DNA from: DATKRB01 sp036501425
Lineage (GTDB): Bacteria > Actinomycetota > Acidimicrobiia > Acidimicrobiales > RAAP-2
Assembly: GCA_036501425.1 (NCBI GenBank)
Contig: DASYAI010000014.1
Span: 1 to 23,706 of the forward strand
Length of the DNA: 23,706 nt
Direction: 5' to 3'
Part shown: positions 1-6,762 of the stretch, piece after piece
Layout of the letters: each line of letters opens with the position of its first letter
How positions within the stretch are numbered: the stretch's first letter is position 1
Program-made: the position numbers and the translations under genes
The notes under the pieces: generated by a model
Told to the model about the DNA's origin: nothing
The model's database searches: none
Seen by the model: the letters and a program-made list of their open reading frames with translations, nothing else

Positions 1-488
1 GCGAGCAGCTCGTCGTCGGGCGGCGCAGCGAATCCCGGCCCGCGCCCGGGCTGGGCGATGACGACCGTCCCGGCGCTGCCAACGCGGGACGAACTCCTTG
101 TCCGGCGCGCCCGCCTCGCCGGATAACCAACAGGGCCCCCCCTCGGTCCGGGCCCGCTCATGCCGGACCACGCCAGCGACCCGATGGCGCTCCCCGGCAC
201 CGGCGGGGTCGAAGCGGCGAACCGGCTGGCATGCCCGAGGCCGTCGCCGGGCCCCCGACTGCCGATCGTCAGCACTCGGAGGTCGTCGCTGTGGCGGGCC
301 CACGCCGCCAGAGTGTCGAGGCACGCGCAAGATGTCCCACCGAGCGCGGAGAGGATCCGTTCACCCTCTGGGTCGGGATGCTCCGGAGCCGACAACCTGC
401 CCTCGGCCCACCGGATCGGGTGCCGTTCCCCCGAGCAGTCCACCGTGGCCTCGGTCGGAGCGAGCGGCTGCCACCAGGGCGTGGTCAC
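1..488 (-). CDS. hypothetical protein, partial (3' end outside window)
   Basis: An uninterrupted minus-strand frame starts with GTG at 488 and is still open at position 1, giving at least 162 codons. The GTG overlaps the TGA of the upstream gene (GTGA, 4 bp), which implies translational coupling. The N-terminal 90 residues read like a folded protein: VTTPWWQPLAP at the start, then a stretch containing HPDPEGERILSALGG, CACLDTLAAWARH and LRVLTIGSRGPGD. The part after about residue 100 is Gly/Pro/Arg-rich. No catalytic motif, signal peptide or membrane segment is visible. I do not recognise the family. The coupling suggests it works with the 418-residue protein encoded upstream. The plus-strand frames over this stretch look like shadows because their composition is Arg/Pro-rich and random. 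I am fairly sure it is coding and have no basis for a function. Confidence 0.7.
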   Translation of the reverse strand, partial: MTTPWWQPLAPTEATVDCSGERHPIRWAEGRLSAPEHPDPEGERILSALGGTSCACLDTLAAWARHSDDLRVLTIGSRGPGDGLGHASRFAASTPPVPGSAIGSLAWSGMSGPGPRGGPVGYPARRARRTRSSSRVGSAGTVVIAQPGRGPGFAAPPDDELL

Positions 489-1741
489 CTTGCAGCCCTC
501 TCGTCGGACAGGGGCACCTCGATCACCGCTCGCTCGGCATTGACCGTCGGAAGGAGCCGCAGCGTCTCGGCCCGGTCGTCGAGCGACGGCCAGAGCGAGA
601 TCACCCCCCGGAACCCACCGGATCCCCGGCTCACCCTGGTCGCCGCGCCGAGGTAGTGGTTGCCCAATTCGTCCGCCGCCCACCATCCCACCTGGGGAGC
701 CTCTCGGGGCTCGGGCGGCTGACCGCCCCGGTTCTCTGAGGACGAGGTCCGCACATGGGCTTCGACGTCGCCACCGGTGATCACCAGCGCGTCGAAGCAG
801 ATGGTGAGCCCGGACAGGGCGGGCGTCACGATGCCCAGGGGAACGATGCAGGAACGGCTACTCCGCCGGTGTTGGGAGTGGAGGAGCGATTGCCACGGCT
901 GTCGCACCGGGGTCGTGAGGGGTTGAGCCGAAAAGGCGCCCAGCACCGCTCGAAGCTCGTCGATCAGGGGGTCGTCGCGTGACAGGGCACCGGCAGCCAC
1001 GAGCGTGTCGATCGCGATGTCGATCTGTGGGGGGACGGGGCCGCCGTGGGGGCCGTGCCGACCGGCGCTCATGCGCGACCAGAGGTAGCGCTCAGCCGGG
1101 TTGGAGCACCGGAGCTCCTCGACCCGGACCGGTGGCAGCGCAGGCTGGTCGCAGAGGTCCACACGGTGCCCGTCGATCTCGATCGATCTGGTGTCGAGCG
1201 CGAGCGGCTGCGTGGTGGTGAGCTCGCCGTGGTAGCTCGACCGGAAGCCGCCGCCGCTGAAGTTGGCAAGCGAGGCCGCCCCTCTGTCGTCAGCCAGCCG
1301 GACCGTAAAGGGCAGGAGGCCGGGCGGGCGACCCGGACTCCCGAGTAACGCACCGGACGTGATTTCCCGCAGGATGACCGCCACGGAAGCCGCGTCGGGG
1401 GTTAGGCACGCGTACTGCGTCGTGACCTCGATCCCTTGGCGTTCGAAGGTGCACTCGCACCGGGCCACCCGGGCCGCAACGAGCGGCACCGCCGGGCGGC
1501 TCGCAGGCGACGGGCGAGGTGGGAACGTCGGCAGGTGGCCCAGGCCGCGGAGTGCGAGCGCTTGGTGGTAGTCCGCGACGATCTGCCGGGCCACGCCCCC
1601 GTCGATGGCTCCGATGGCCGCCAGCGCGCCGGCGATCTCCGAAAGGGTCAGCCCGGCCGGTCCCTGCTGAGCCGCCGGGTCGAGGACCGCCCGCTCCCCG
1701 GCCAAGCGCAGGTAGAGCTCGGAATCGAAGCCGTCGGCCAC
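485..1741 (-). CDS. hypothetical protein, two-part (helical N-terminus, beta-rich C-terminus)
   Basis: This encodes about 418 residues if it starts at GTG 1741; the frame stays open further upstream, but that part lies under the divergent ATPase gene and is not believable. Residues 1-70 look helical (SELYLRLAGERAVLDP, then an Ala/Leu-rich stretch ending IVADYHQALALRGLG). The middle and C-terminal parts look like beta strands, with WWAADELGNHYLGAA and FRGVISLWPSLDDRAETLR near the end, and the protein closes with AVIEVPLSDERAAR. No known enzymatic motif, signal peptide or TM segment is visible. It is transcribed away from the MoxR/VWA pair across about 72 bp and is coupled by GTGA to the next minus-strand gene. 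A TANNNT hexamer (TAGCGT) lies about 50 nt upstream of the chosen start, so a short leader is possible. The start codon is uncertain. I do not recognise the family. Confidence 0.75.
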   Translation of the reverse strand: MADGFDSELYLRLAGERAVLDPAAQQGPAGLTLSEIAGALAAIGAIDGGVARQIVADYHQALALRGLGHLPTFPPRPSPASRPAVPLVAARVARCECTFERQGIEVTTQYACLTPDAASVAVILREITSGALLGSPGRPPGLLPFTVRLADDRGAASLANFSGGGFRSSYHGELTTTQPLALDTRSIEIDGHRVDLCDQPALPPVRVEELRCSNPAERYLWSRMSAGRHGPHGGPVPPQIDIAIDTLVAAGALSRDDPLIDELRAVLGAFSAQPLTTPVRQPWQSLLHSQHRRSSRSCIVPLGIVTPALSGLTICFDALVITGGDVEAHVRTSSSENRGGQPPEPREAPQVGWWAADELGNHYLGAATRVSRGSGGFRGVISLWPSLDDRAETLRLLPTVNAERAVIEVPLSDERAAR

Positions 1742-1791
1742 TTGGACCAGTTTCCCACGCCGCTCCGTCCGCAGCGCCGGTGCGGGTCGGG

Positions 1792-1797
1792 ACGCTA
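1792..1797 (-). promoter_or_regulatory. candidate -10 element (TAGCGT) for the 485-1741 gene
   Basis: TAGCGT on the minus strand lies in the 72-bp divergent gap. The same hexamer occurs upstream of the ABC ATPase and the response regulator in this window. No convincing -35 is seen. The distance to GTG 1741 is about 50 nt, so this would give a short-leader transcript. Confidence 0.35.
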
Positions 1798-1813
1798 CGG
1801 CAGACTGAGGGTC

Positions 1814-2920
1814 ATGAACGACCAAGCGGTCGCCAGCGAGGCCTTGGCCATTGCCGTCGCGGCGCGCGTGCCGGTGCTGTTGTGGGGAGCGCCCGGCACC
1901 GGCAAGACCTCGGCCATCCGGGCCATGGCGGCCGCCGCGGGTTGGCCGTGCGAGACGGTGATCGCCTCGATTCGAGAGCCCTCGGACTTCGCGGGGTTGC
2001 CGGTGGTGCGAGGCGCGGGCGGCGAGGGCCCCGAGGTCGACTTCGCCCCACCCCGCTGGGCCAGACGGCTGGCCGGGGCCGGGCCCGGCGTGCTGTTCTT
2101 CGACGAGGTCTCCACCGCGCCCCCCGCCGTTCAAGCAGCGCTCTTGCGGGTGGTCCTGGAGCGGACGGTGGGGGACCTCACGCTGCCGGCCGACATCGCC
2201 GTGGTCGCCGCGGCCAACCCCCCCGAGCAGGCGGCGGACGGGTGGGACCTTTCGGCGCCGCTGGCCAACCGGTTCTGCCACCTGGACTGGCCCGTCGACG
2301 CGCGCACCATGGCGGAGGGCTTTTCGGGCGGTTGGCAGACCCCGGCGCCGCCCGAGCTCGGGACGGGATGGGAGCACCGGGTGCCGGTGACCCGAAGCTG
2401 GGTGGCCGGCTTCATCACGGCGCGCCCCACCCTCGCGCTCGACGTTCCTGCCGATGCGGCGACCGCCGGCCGCGCCTGGCCCAGCCCGCGCACCTGGGAG
2501 ATGGTGGCCCGTCTTCTCGCCGCAGTGGACGCGGGCGCGGCGGGCGAACTGGCGCGGTCACTCCTGATCCGCGGCGCAGTGGGGCCCGGCCCCGGGGTGG
2601 AGTTCCTGAGCTGGCTCGTCGAATCGGACCTGCCGGATCCCGAGGCGGTCCTGGCGGACCCCGATGCCTTCGTGCTCCCGGCCCGGGGCGACCGGGCCTA
2701 CGCCGCGCTGACCTCGATCGCCGCCGCGGTGGCGGCGCGGCCGACGGAGCAGCGCTGGGCTGCCGGGTGGGTGGTCTTCGGGAAGGCGGCCGACGCGGTG
2801 CCGGACGTCGCCGCGGTGGCCGCTCGGACCCTGGCTCGGTGCCGCCCGCCCGGTGCGGCGGTCCCGCCGCAGGTCTACGCCTTTGCCTCGTTGCTCGAGG
2901 ACGCCGGGGTGCTCACCTGA
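1814..2920 (+). CDS. MoxR-type AAA+ ATPase
   Basis: This encodes 368 residues from ATG 1814; GAGG just upstream is a plausible ribosome site. The Walker A motif GAPGTGKT is at residues 25-32, Walker B VLFFDEVS is near 93-100, and the sensor-1 region VVAAANPPEQ is followed by APLANRF, which holds the likely arginine finger. This order and the short N-terminus match MoxR-family AAA+ proteins, which act as chaperone-like remodelling ATPases and usually pair with a VWA-domain protein. The next gene encodes such a protein and overlaps the stop codon, so the two are likely one operon. The C-terminal 170 residues appear helical and are probably the AAA+ lid plus a family-specific extension. The substrate is unknown. 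The divergent hypothetical genes may belong to the same system. The assignment to MoxR-like ATPases is secure; the biological target is not. Confidence 0.9.
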   Translation: MNDQAVASEALAIAVAARVPVLLWGAPGTGKTSAIRAMAAAAGWPCETVIASIREPSDFAGLPVVRGAGGEGPEVDFAPPRWARRLAGAGPGVLFFDEVSTAPPAVQAALLRVVLERTVGDLTLPADIAVVAAANPPEQAADGWDLSAPLANRFCHLDWPVDARTMAEGFSGGWQTPAPPELGTGWEHRVPVTRSWVAGFITARPTLALDVPADAATAGRAWPSPRTWEMVARLLAAVDAGAAGELARSLLIRGAVGPGPGVEFLSWLVESDLPDPEAVLADPDAFVLPARGDRAYAALTSIAAAVAARPTEQRWAAGWVVFGKAADAVPDVAAVAARTLARCRPPGAAVPPQVYAFASLLEDAGVLT

Positions 2921-4122
2921 ATGCGGCACCGGCCGAGCTGGACGGCCGGAAGATCGCGGCGGCCCGGGTGTGGGCGGGAAGCCGGTTCCCCTATCTGGCC
3001 AGCGCCCTGTTCGCGGCCGAGGTGCTCGGCCGCCCGGCGATCGGCACAGTGGCGGTCGACCCCGGCTGGCACGTGCATGCCGATCCCGCGGTCATCGACG
3101 GGCTGAGCGTCCCGGAACTGGCCAACCTCCTGGTCCATCTCACCGGGCACCTCCTCCGGGACCACGCCGCGCGAGCCGCCGCCGTCGGGGCCGACGAGGA
3201 CGGGGCCCGGGCCCGTTGGAACCTGGCGTCCGACGCGGAGATCAACGACGACCTGAGCCGGGACCAGGCGGTGCCCGAGGTGGCTGGGGGTCTGCCCGGC
3301 GACCTGGGCTGCGAGGAAGGTCGGCTGGCCGAGGAGTACTTCACCCGGGTCCGGCCGGCGGTCCGGCACTGGGACTGCGGCTCGGGATGTGACGGGGGGC
3401 CGAGGCCCTGGGACGCCACCGGTGGCATCGGCCCCGAACAGGCCGAGCTGCTGGCCCTCGGTGTCGCGGCCGAGATCCAACGGCATCAGGGCCAGCTCCC
3501 GGGTACCGTCCCCGGGGGCTGGCTGCGTTGGGCGGAATCGCGCCTCCCGTCCCAGGTCGACTGGCGGCGGGTGCTGGCGGCCGAGATCCGGCGTGGCGTG
3601 GCCATGGCCGCCGGCAAGGTCGACTACACCTACCGGCGCCCGTCGCGGCGCAACGCCCTGACACCGGACGTGGTGCTGCCGTCGCTCTTCGGGCCGCTCC
3701 CCGACGTGGCGGTGGTGTGCGACACCTCCGCCTCCATGCACGGGGACTTGCTGGCCCGGGCGCTGGCGGAGGTCGAGGGGCTGTTGACCAAGGGCGGCCT
3801 GCGGCACGCTCAGCTTCGGGTCCTCGCCGTCGACACGAACGTGCACTCGGTGCGCCGGGTCAGCCGGGCGAGCCAGGTGCAGCTGACCGGCGGAGGTGGG
3901 ACCGACATGGGGTCCGGCATCCTGTCGGCTGCAGCGATGAAGCCGCCGCCGTCGGTGATCGTGGTGCTGACCGACGGGTTCACGCCCTGGCCAGAGGCTC
4001 CGCCCAAGGGCCCCCGGGTCATCGTCGGGCTGCTGGAGCAAGACGGCATCCCGGGCAGCCCGGTCCGGCCACCCACGTGGGCGCACACCGTCCACATCGT
4101 CGAGCCCGGACGACTCGCGTAG
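2917..4122 (+). CDS. VWA-like protein with N-terminal DUF2201/metallopeptidase-like domain
   Basis: This encodes about 401 residues. The only start that keeps the expected N-terminus (LDGRKIAAARVWAGSRFPYL) is CTG at 2917, overlapping the ATPase stop as CTGA; the next in-frame GTG, at 2968, would remove part of that region. The N-terminal domain resembles the DUF2201 putative metallopeptidase domain, but the expected HExxH reads HLTGH (H74 to H78, with another His at 83). The catalytic Glu is therefore absent and protease activity is doubtful. The C-terminal domain is von Willebrand A-like: DTSASM at 269-274 supplies the MIDAS DxSxS, GGGGTDMGSG the Thr, and VVLTDGF the later Asp. Family knowledge links such VWA proteins to MoxR ATPases as metal-dependent adaptor partners. 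The start codon is the main uncertainty. Confidence 0.85.
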   Translation: MNAAPAELDGRKIAAARVWAGSRFPYLASALFAAEVLGRPAIGTVAVDPGWHVHADPAVIDGLSVPELANLLVHLTGHLLRDHAARAAAVGADEDGARARWNLASDAEINDDLSRDQAVPEVAGGLPGDLGCEEGRLAEEYFTRVRPAVRHWDCGSGCDGGPRPWDATGGIGPEQAELLALGVAAEIQRHQGQLPGTVPGGWLRWAESRLPSQVDWRRVLAAEIRRGVAMAAGKVDYTYRRPSRRNALTPDVVLPSLFGPLPDVAVVCDTSASMHGDLLARALAEVEGLLTKGGLRHAQLRVLAVDTNVHSVRRVSRASQVQLTGGGGTDMGSGILSAAAMKPPPSVIVVLTDGFTPWPEAPPKGPRVIVGLLEQDGIPGSPVRPPTWAHTVHIVEPGRLA

Positions 4123-4194
4123 GGGACCGCTGAGGGAACGACGTCCGGGGCCCACCCGCTCGGGACCGGCGGTGAGTTAGTGCGCGGATGTGCG

Positions 4195-4208
4195 CGCGGA
4201 TATCCGCG
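4195..4208. promoter_or_regulatory. perfect 14-bp palindrome, candidate RHH operator
   Basis: CGCGGATATCCGCG is a perfect inverted repeat. Its left part, GCGCGGAT (4194-4201), is repeated directly at 4182-4189, 12 bp upstream. It lies where the -35 of the RHH gene promoter would be (the -10 is at 4229). RHH proteins bind short palindromes and often repress their own operon, so an autoregulatory operator is a natural inference. Confidence 0.5.
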
Positions 4209-4228
4209 TCGCTGTTACCGCCTCCCGT

Positions 4229-4234
4229 TAAGGT
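4229..4234 (+). promoter_or_regulatory. candidate -10 (TAAGGT), leaderless promoter of RHH gene
   Basis: TAAGGT is followed by 6 nt and then ATG 4241, the spacing expected for a leaderless transcript. The GCGGAG between them could alternatively serve as a ribosome site. No clear -35 is visible, and that position is covered by the palindrome. Confidence 0.5.
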
Positions 4235-4240
4235 GCGGAG

Positions 4241-4468
4241 ATGGCCCGGCGTCGAACCTATTCCGAGGACCGCGTGGCCACTGCGGTGCGGCTTCCTGTC
4301 TCCGTGCACCGACGCCTGCACCAGGCTGCGCTGGAGCGCGACGTGTCCGCGAACCTGCTGGTCACTCGGGCGGTAACGGACTTCCTCGAGCGCCTCACCT
4401 CCGCCGAGGCGGCACTTGATCCGAGCGCAGCTGCCCCGAGACTGATCTCGGCGCAGGCCGAAGCATGA
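4241..4468 (+). CDS. small ribbon-helix-helix (Arc/MetJ-type) DNA-binding protein
   Basis: This encodes 75 residues from ATG 4241. After a basic N-terminus (MARRRTYSED), the segment VATAVRLPVSVHRRLHQAAL followed by ERDVSANLLVTRAVTDFLER fits a ribbon-helix-helix fold: a short beta strand, a helix, a turn, then a second helix. Proteins of this type act as dimeric repressors and as antitoxins in TA modules. The ORF overlaps the methyltransferase start by 4 bp (ATGA), so the two are co-translated. The perfect palindrome upstream is a likely binding site. The role is probably to repress the RHH-methyltransferase operon and so limit methyltransferase dose; an antitoxin role is possible but no toxin is evident on this strand. 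Confidence 0.75.
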   Translation: MARRRTYSEDRVATAVRLPVSVHRRLHQAALERDVSANLLVTRAVTDFLERLTSAEAALDPSAAAPRLISAQAEA

Positions 4469-5940
4469 GCATCACACCGCTACGGTCACCAAGGAACGGG
4501 CGACGGGGGTCCACGACGACCGCCAACTTCGGTTCGGGCCGTCGAGAAGCGCACGACGCATCGGCCTTCTACTCGCGGTTCATTGCGCCCGAGATCTCGA
4601 CCGATGCAACCGTGAACTGCGCCGGGGCGGTGGACGTGATCTTCAACGAGGACGCACGTGACATGACCAAGGTAGCGTCGGGCTCAGTGGCGTTGGTTGT
4701 CACCTCTCCTCCCTACTTCGCCGGGAAGCAATACGAGGAGAGCCTCGGCGTCGATGGCGTGCCGGCGACGTACTTCGAGTACCTCGAACTTCTCCACGAC
4801 GTGTTCTCGGAGTGCAAGCGAGTCCTCGAACCTGGCGGCCGCATCGCGGTCAACGTCGCCAACCTCGGGCGACGACCGTACCGATCGCTCTCTGCTGACG
4901 TCACCGGCACCCTCCAGGATCTGGGCCTGTTGGTGCGGGGGGAGGTCATCTGGTGGAAGGGCCGCGCGGCGGGTGGTTCATGTGCGTGGGGTACCTTCCA
5001 AAGCCCGGCGAACCCCGTGCTTCGGGACATCACCGAGCGCATCGTCATCGCGAGCAAGGGACGGTTCGACCGGGCGTTGACACCCGCACAGCGCGCGAAG
5101 CGCGGGCTTCCCTCGACGGCCACCATCTCGCGGGACGAGTTCATGGAGGCGACCACGGATCTGTGGGAGATCGCCCCGGAGAGTGCAACGAAGGTCGGCC
5201 ATCCGGCCCCCTTTCCGGTAGGGCTGCCGAAGCGCCTCATCGAGCTCTACACCTACGAAGGCGACGTCGTTCTCGACCCCTTCATGGGGTCGGGCAGCGC
5301 TGCGGTCGCTGCGGTGCGAACGGCTCGGCACTACGTCGGCTTCGACACCGACGAGGGATACGTGCGGATCGCCGAGCAGCGGGTCGCTGACGAGCGCGTG
5401 CGCTTGACCGCGCAAGAGCAGGAAGCCGGAGTCCGGTTCCGTGTGGAGCTGCCAGCGGTCAAGCCCGCCGACGACTCCGAGGACTTTCAGGCCCGCGCCG
5501 TTCGTGAGGGCCGCCAAGCCAAGGACCTGGCTCGTTTGTTGCTCCAAGCCTGCGGCTTCGTCGACATCCGCGAAGCCGTCAAGCCACGGGGGCTCGGCAT
5601 CGTGTTGAACTTCGTGGCCGCCGACCAGACCGGCGAGGAATGGGCCTTCGACGTCTCCGGCGCCTTCACGTCCAACCGTGCCGGGCTTCGCCGGACCGAC
5701 ACTCTGTGGAAGTCGCTCGGGAAGGCAGGCGTGCTCCACGAGAGCGGGCGCGGGATCCCGCTCGTGTTGCTCACGACCGATGCGCCCGCCAGCGGCACGG
5801 CAGGAGCTCAGGCGTTCGCCGTGATGCGGGGACCGAACCGACCCGTCTTCGATCTGATCGAGCTCCTCAACGCCGATGACCAAGAGCGTCTGCATACGTA
5901 CGCCAAATACGGGCGGGCCGGTGCCGCGGCGCAGGTGTGA
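4465..5940 (+). CDS. site-specific DNA methyltransferase (N4-C or N6-A, beta class) with extra C-terminal domain
   Basis: This encodes 491 residues from ATG 4465, overlapping the RHH stop. The catalytic motif IV is TSPPYF (80-85) and the AdoMet motif I is DPFMGSG (271-277). Motif IV before motif I is the order of beta-class amino-methyltransferases; SPPY is common in N4-cytosine and also seen in N6-adenine enzymes, so the target base is open. The region between (about 100-260) should hold the target recognition part. Residues about 340-490 are an additional domain with helix DLARLLLQACGF, a strand around LNFVAAD (382) and FDVSGAF (396), which looks like a PD-(D/E)XK nuclease core with altered catalytic residues. 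No separate restriction enzyme lies beside it in this window. It may be an orphan or regulatory methyltransferase, or a fusion whose C-terminal domain binds or cuts DNA. Confidence 0.88.
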   Translation: MSITPLRSPRNGRRGSTTTANFGSGRREAHDASAFYSRFIAPEISTDATVNCAGAVDVIFNEDARDMTKVASGSVALVVTSPPYFAGKQYEESLGVDGVPATYFEYLELLHDVFSECKRVLEPGGRIAVNVANLGRRPYRSLSADVTGTLQDLGLLVRGEVIWWKGRAAGGSCAWGTFQSPANPVLRDITERIVIASKGRFDRALTPAQRAKRGLPSTATISRDEFMEATTDLWEIAPESATKVGHPAPFPVGLPKRLIELYTYEGDVVLDPFMGSGSAAVAAVRTARHYVGFDTDEGYVRIAEQRVADERVRLTAQEQEAGVRFRVELPAVKPADDSEDFQARAVREGRQAKDLARLLLQACGFVDIREAVKPRGLGIVLNFVAADQTGEEWAFDVSGAFTSNRAGLRRTDTLWKSLGKAGVLHESGRGIPLVLLTTDAPASGTAGAQAFAVMRGPNRPVFDLIELLNADDQERLHTYAKYGRAGAAAQV

Positions 5941-6205
5941 CTCCGGACACGTCTACGCCGTCCCGCCCTGCGCGCCCTGGTCGTAGAAAGGCCTCCTCAA
6001 CCGATTCGACCGTATTCATCGGGACCGACGTCGTCAGGTCTGATGCGACCTTTATTGTTGCCTCGACGGCGTTGTCCGGGAGACTGGCCGTCCTTTGGTT
6101 CTCGGCGCGCCATTGGAGGAGTTCACGGGCGGCTTCTTTTTGAGCTCGTCGGAGTAGCTCCCCTTCTTCTCCTCCGACGACCTTGATTTCGAAACTGACG
6201 GTCAG
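5867..6205 (-). CDS. short hypothetical protein downstream of the nucleotidyltransferase (CTG start)
   Basis: An open minus-strand frame begins with CTG at 6205, overlapping the nucleotidyltransferase stop as CTGA, and ends with TGA at 5867-5869 (112 residues). It has no ATG, GTG or TTG near its beginning, so automated callers would miss it. The translation looks genuine: LTVSFEIKVVGGEEGELL, then a helical stretch RRAQKEAARELLQWRAENQ, later VEATIKVASDLTT. The last 24 or so codons run antisense under the methyltransferase 3' end (74 bp overlap) and look less natural. I see no known motif or membrane segment. Alternatives are that a lost base hides an ordinary GTG start at 6208 (the neighbouring gene also carries indels), or that this is a decayed remnant. 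Its place makes it the third gene of the XRE-nucleotidyltransferase cassette. Confidence 0.55.
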   Translation of the reverse strand: MTVSFEIKVVGGEEGELLRRAQKEAARELLQWRAENQRTASLPDNAVEATIKVASDLTTSVPMNTVESVEEAFLRPGRAGRDGVDVSGVTPAPRHRPARIWRTYADALGHRR

Positions 6206-6762
6206 TTCACTGGGTTCTCGGCTTTCCTGGGAAGATCCCCTCTTCGGCGGAGGGCTTCTTCGAGGGCCGGTAGCACAGTGAGGTCTTTCGGGCGGTTGCA
6301 GCTGGCTTGGATCGGACGACGTCGGCGAGGTCTGGGAGCGGGGTCCCGATCCCCTCGACCGTCACGACGCGGGCGTTCCGGGCCAGGTCGGCGTAGCCGT
6401 CGGTGCCCGATGGCATGAACGACAAGTCGAACGGCCCGGCCGGGCAGATCAGGTTCCAGATCGTGGCTCGGCCCGAGGGAGGCGCCATCGTGGTCGAACA
6501 GTAAACCCTCCGGGTCGGCTTCGCTGCGGATGCGTGCCCCCAGTTCGCGAAGAGCGTCAGAAAGCCGCTGCAGGTTGGCTTGATCGGTGTCCGGAGTGAC
6601 GTCAATATCCATGGTGGGTTGGATGTTGACGCCAAGGCTGGTGGCCCAGGCTTGAGATGAGAAACCGCCGATGACCACGTAGGCGACGCCGTGACGGTTG
6701 AGGGTCTCGACGATGGCCGCGATGTCGAGAGTGGGTGGCCCTCCGGCTGGCGGATCACTCAC
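6202..6762 (-). pseudogene. nucleotidyltransferase (AbiEii/MNT-like), interrupted by two compensating frameshifts
   Basis: It starts at GTG 6762, overlapping the XRE stop by 8 bp. Residues 32-54 show the nucleotidyltransferase signature: GGFSSQAWATS, then TMDIDVT with D52 and D54 as metal ligands. The natural protein is readable only by switching frame twice. Near 6470 it leaves the first frame and continues as RATIWNLICPAGPFDLSF and then RVVTVEGIGTPLPDLADVV. Near 6300 it returns to the first frame as NRPKDLTVLPALEEALRRRG. The shifts equal one added and one lost base, so the frame is restored. Read in a single frame, the region between is arginine-rich nonsense. Either the gene is inactivated or the assembly has two indel errors. 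Families of this kind act as toxins or abortive-infection effectors that transfer nucleotides, paired with a DNA-binding or HEPN partner. Confidence 0.75.

Noticed and set aside
98..739. Plus-strand open frames over the first 700 bp
   Set aside because: Arg/Pro-rich, patternless translations opposite two protein-like minus-strand frames; they are high-GC shadows.
1742..2377. Upstream extension of the minus-strand 418-residue gene to 2377
   Set aside because: The extra part lies antisense under the secure MoxR ATPase and reads as low-complexity Gly/Arg/Pro.
5937..6143. Plus-strand 68-codon frame following the methyltransferase stop
   Set aside because: Ser/Thr/Arg-rich with no recognisable pattern; the opposite strand has a more protein-like frame with helical segments.
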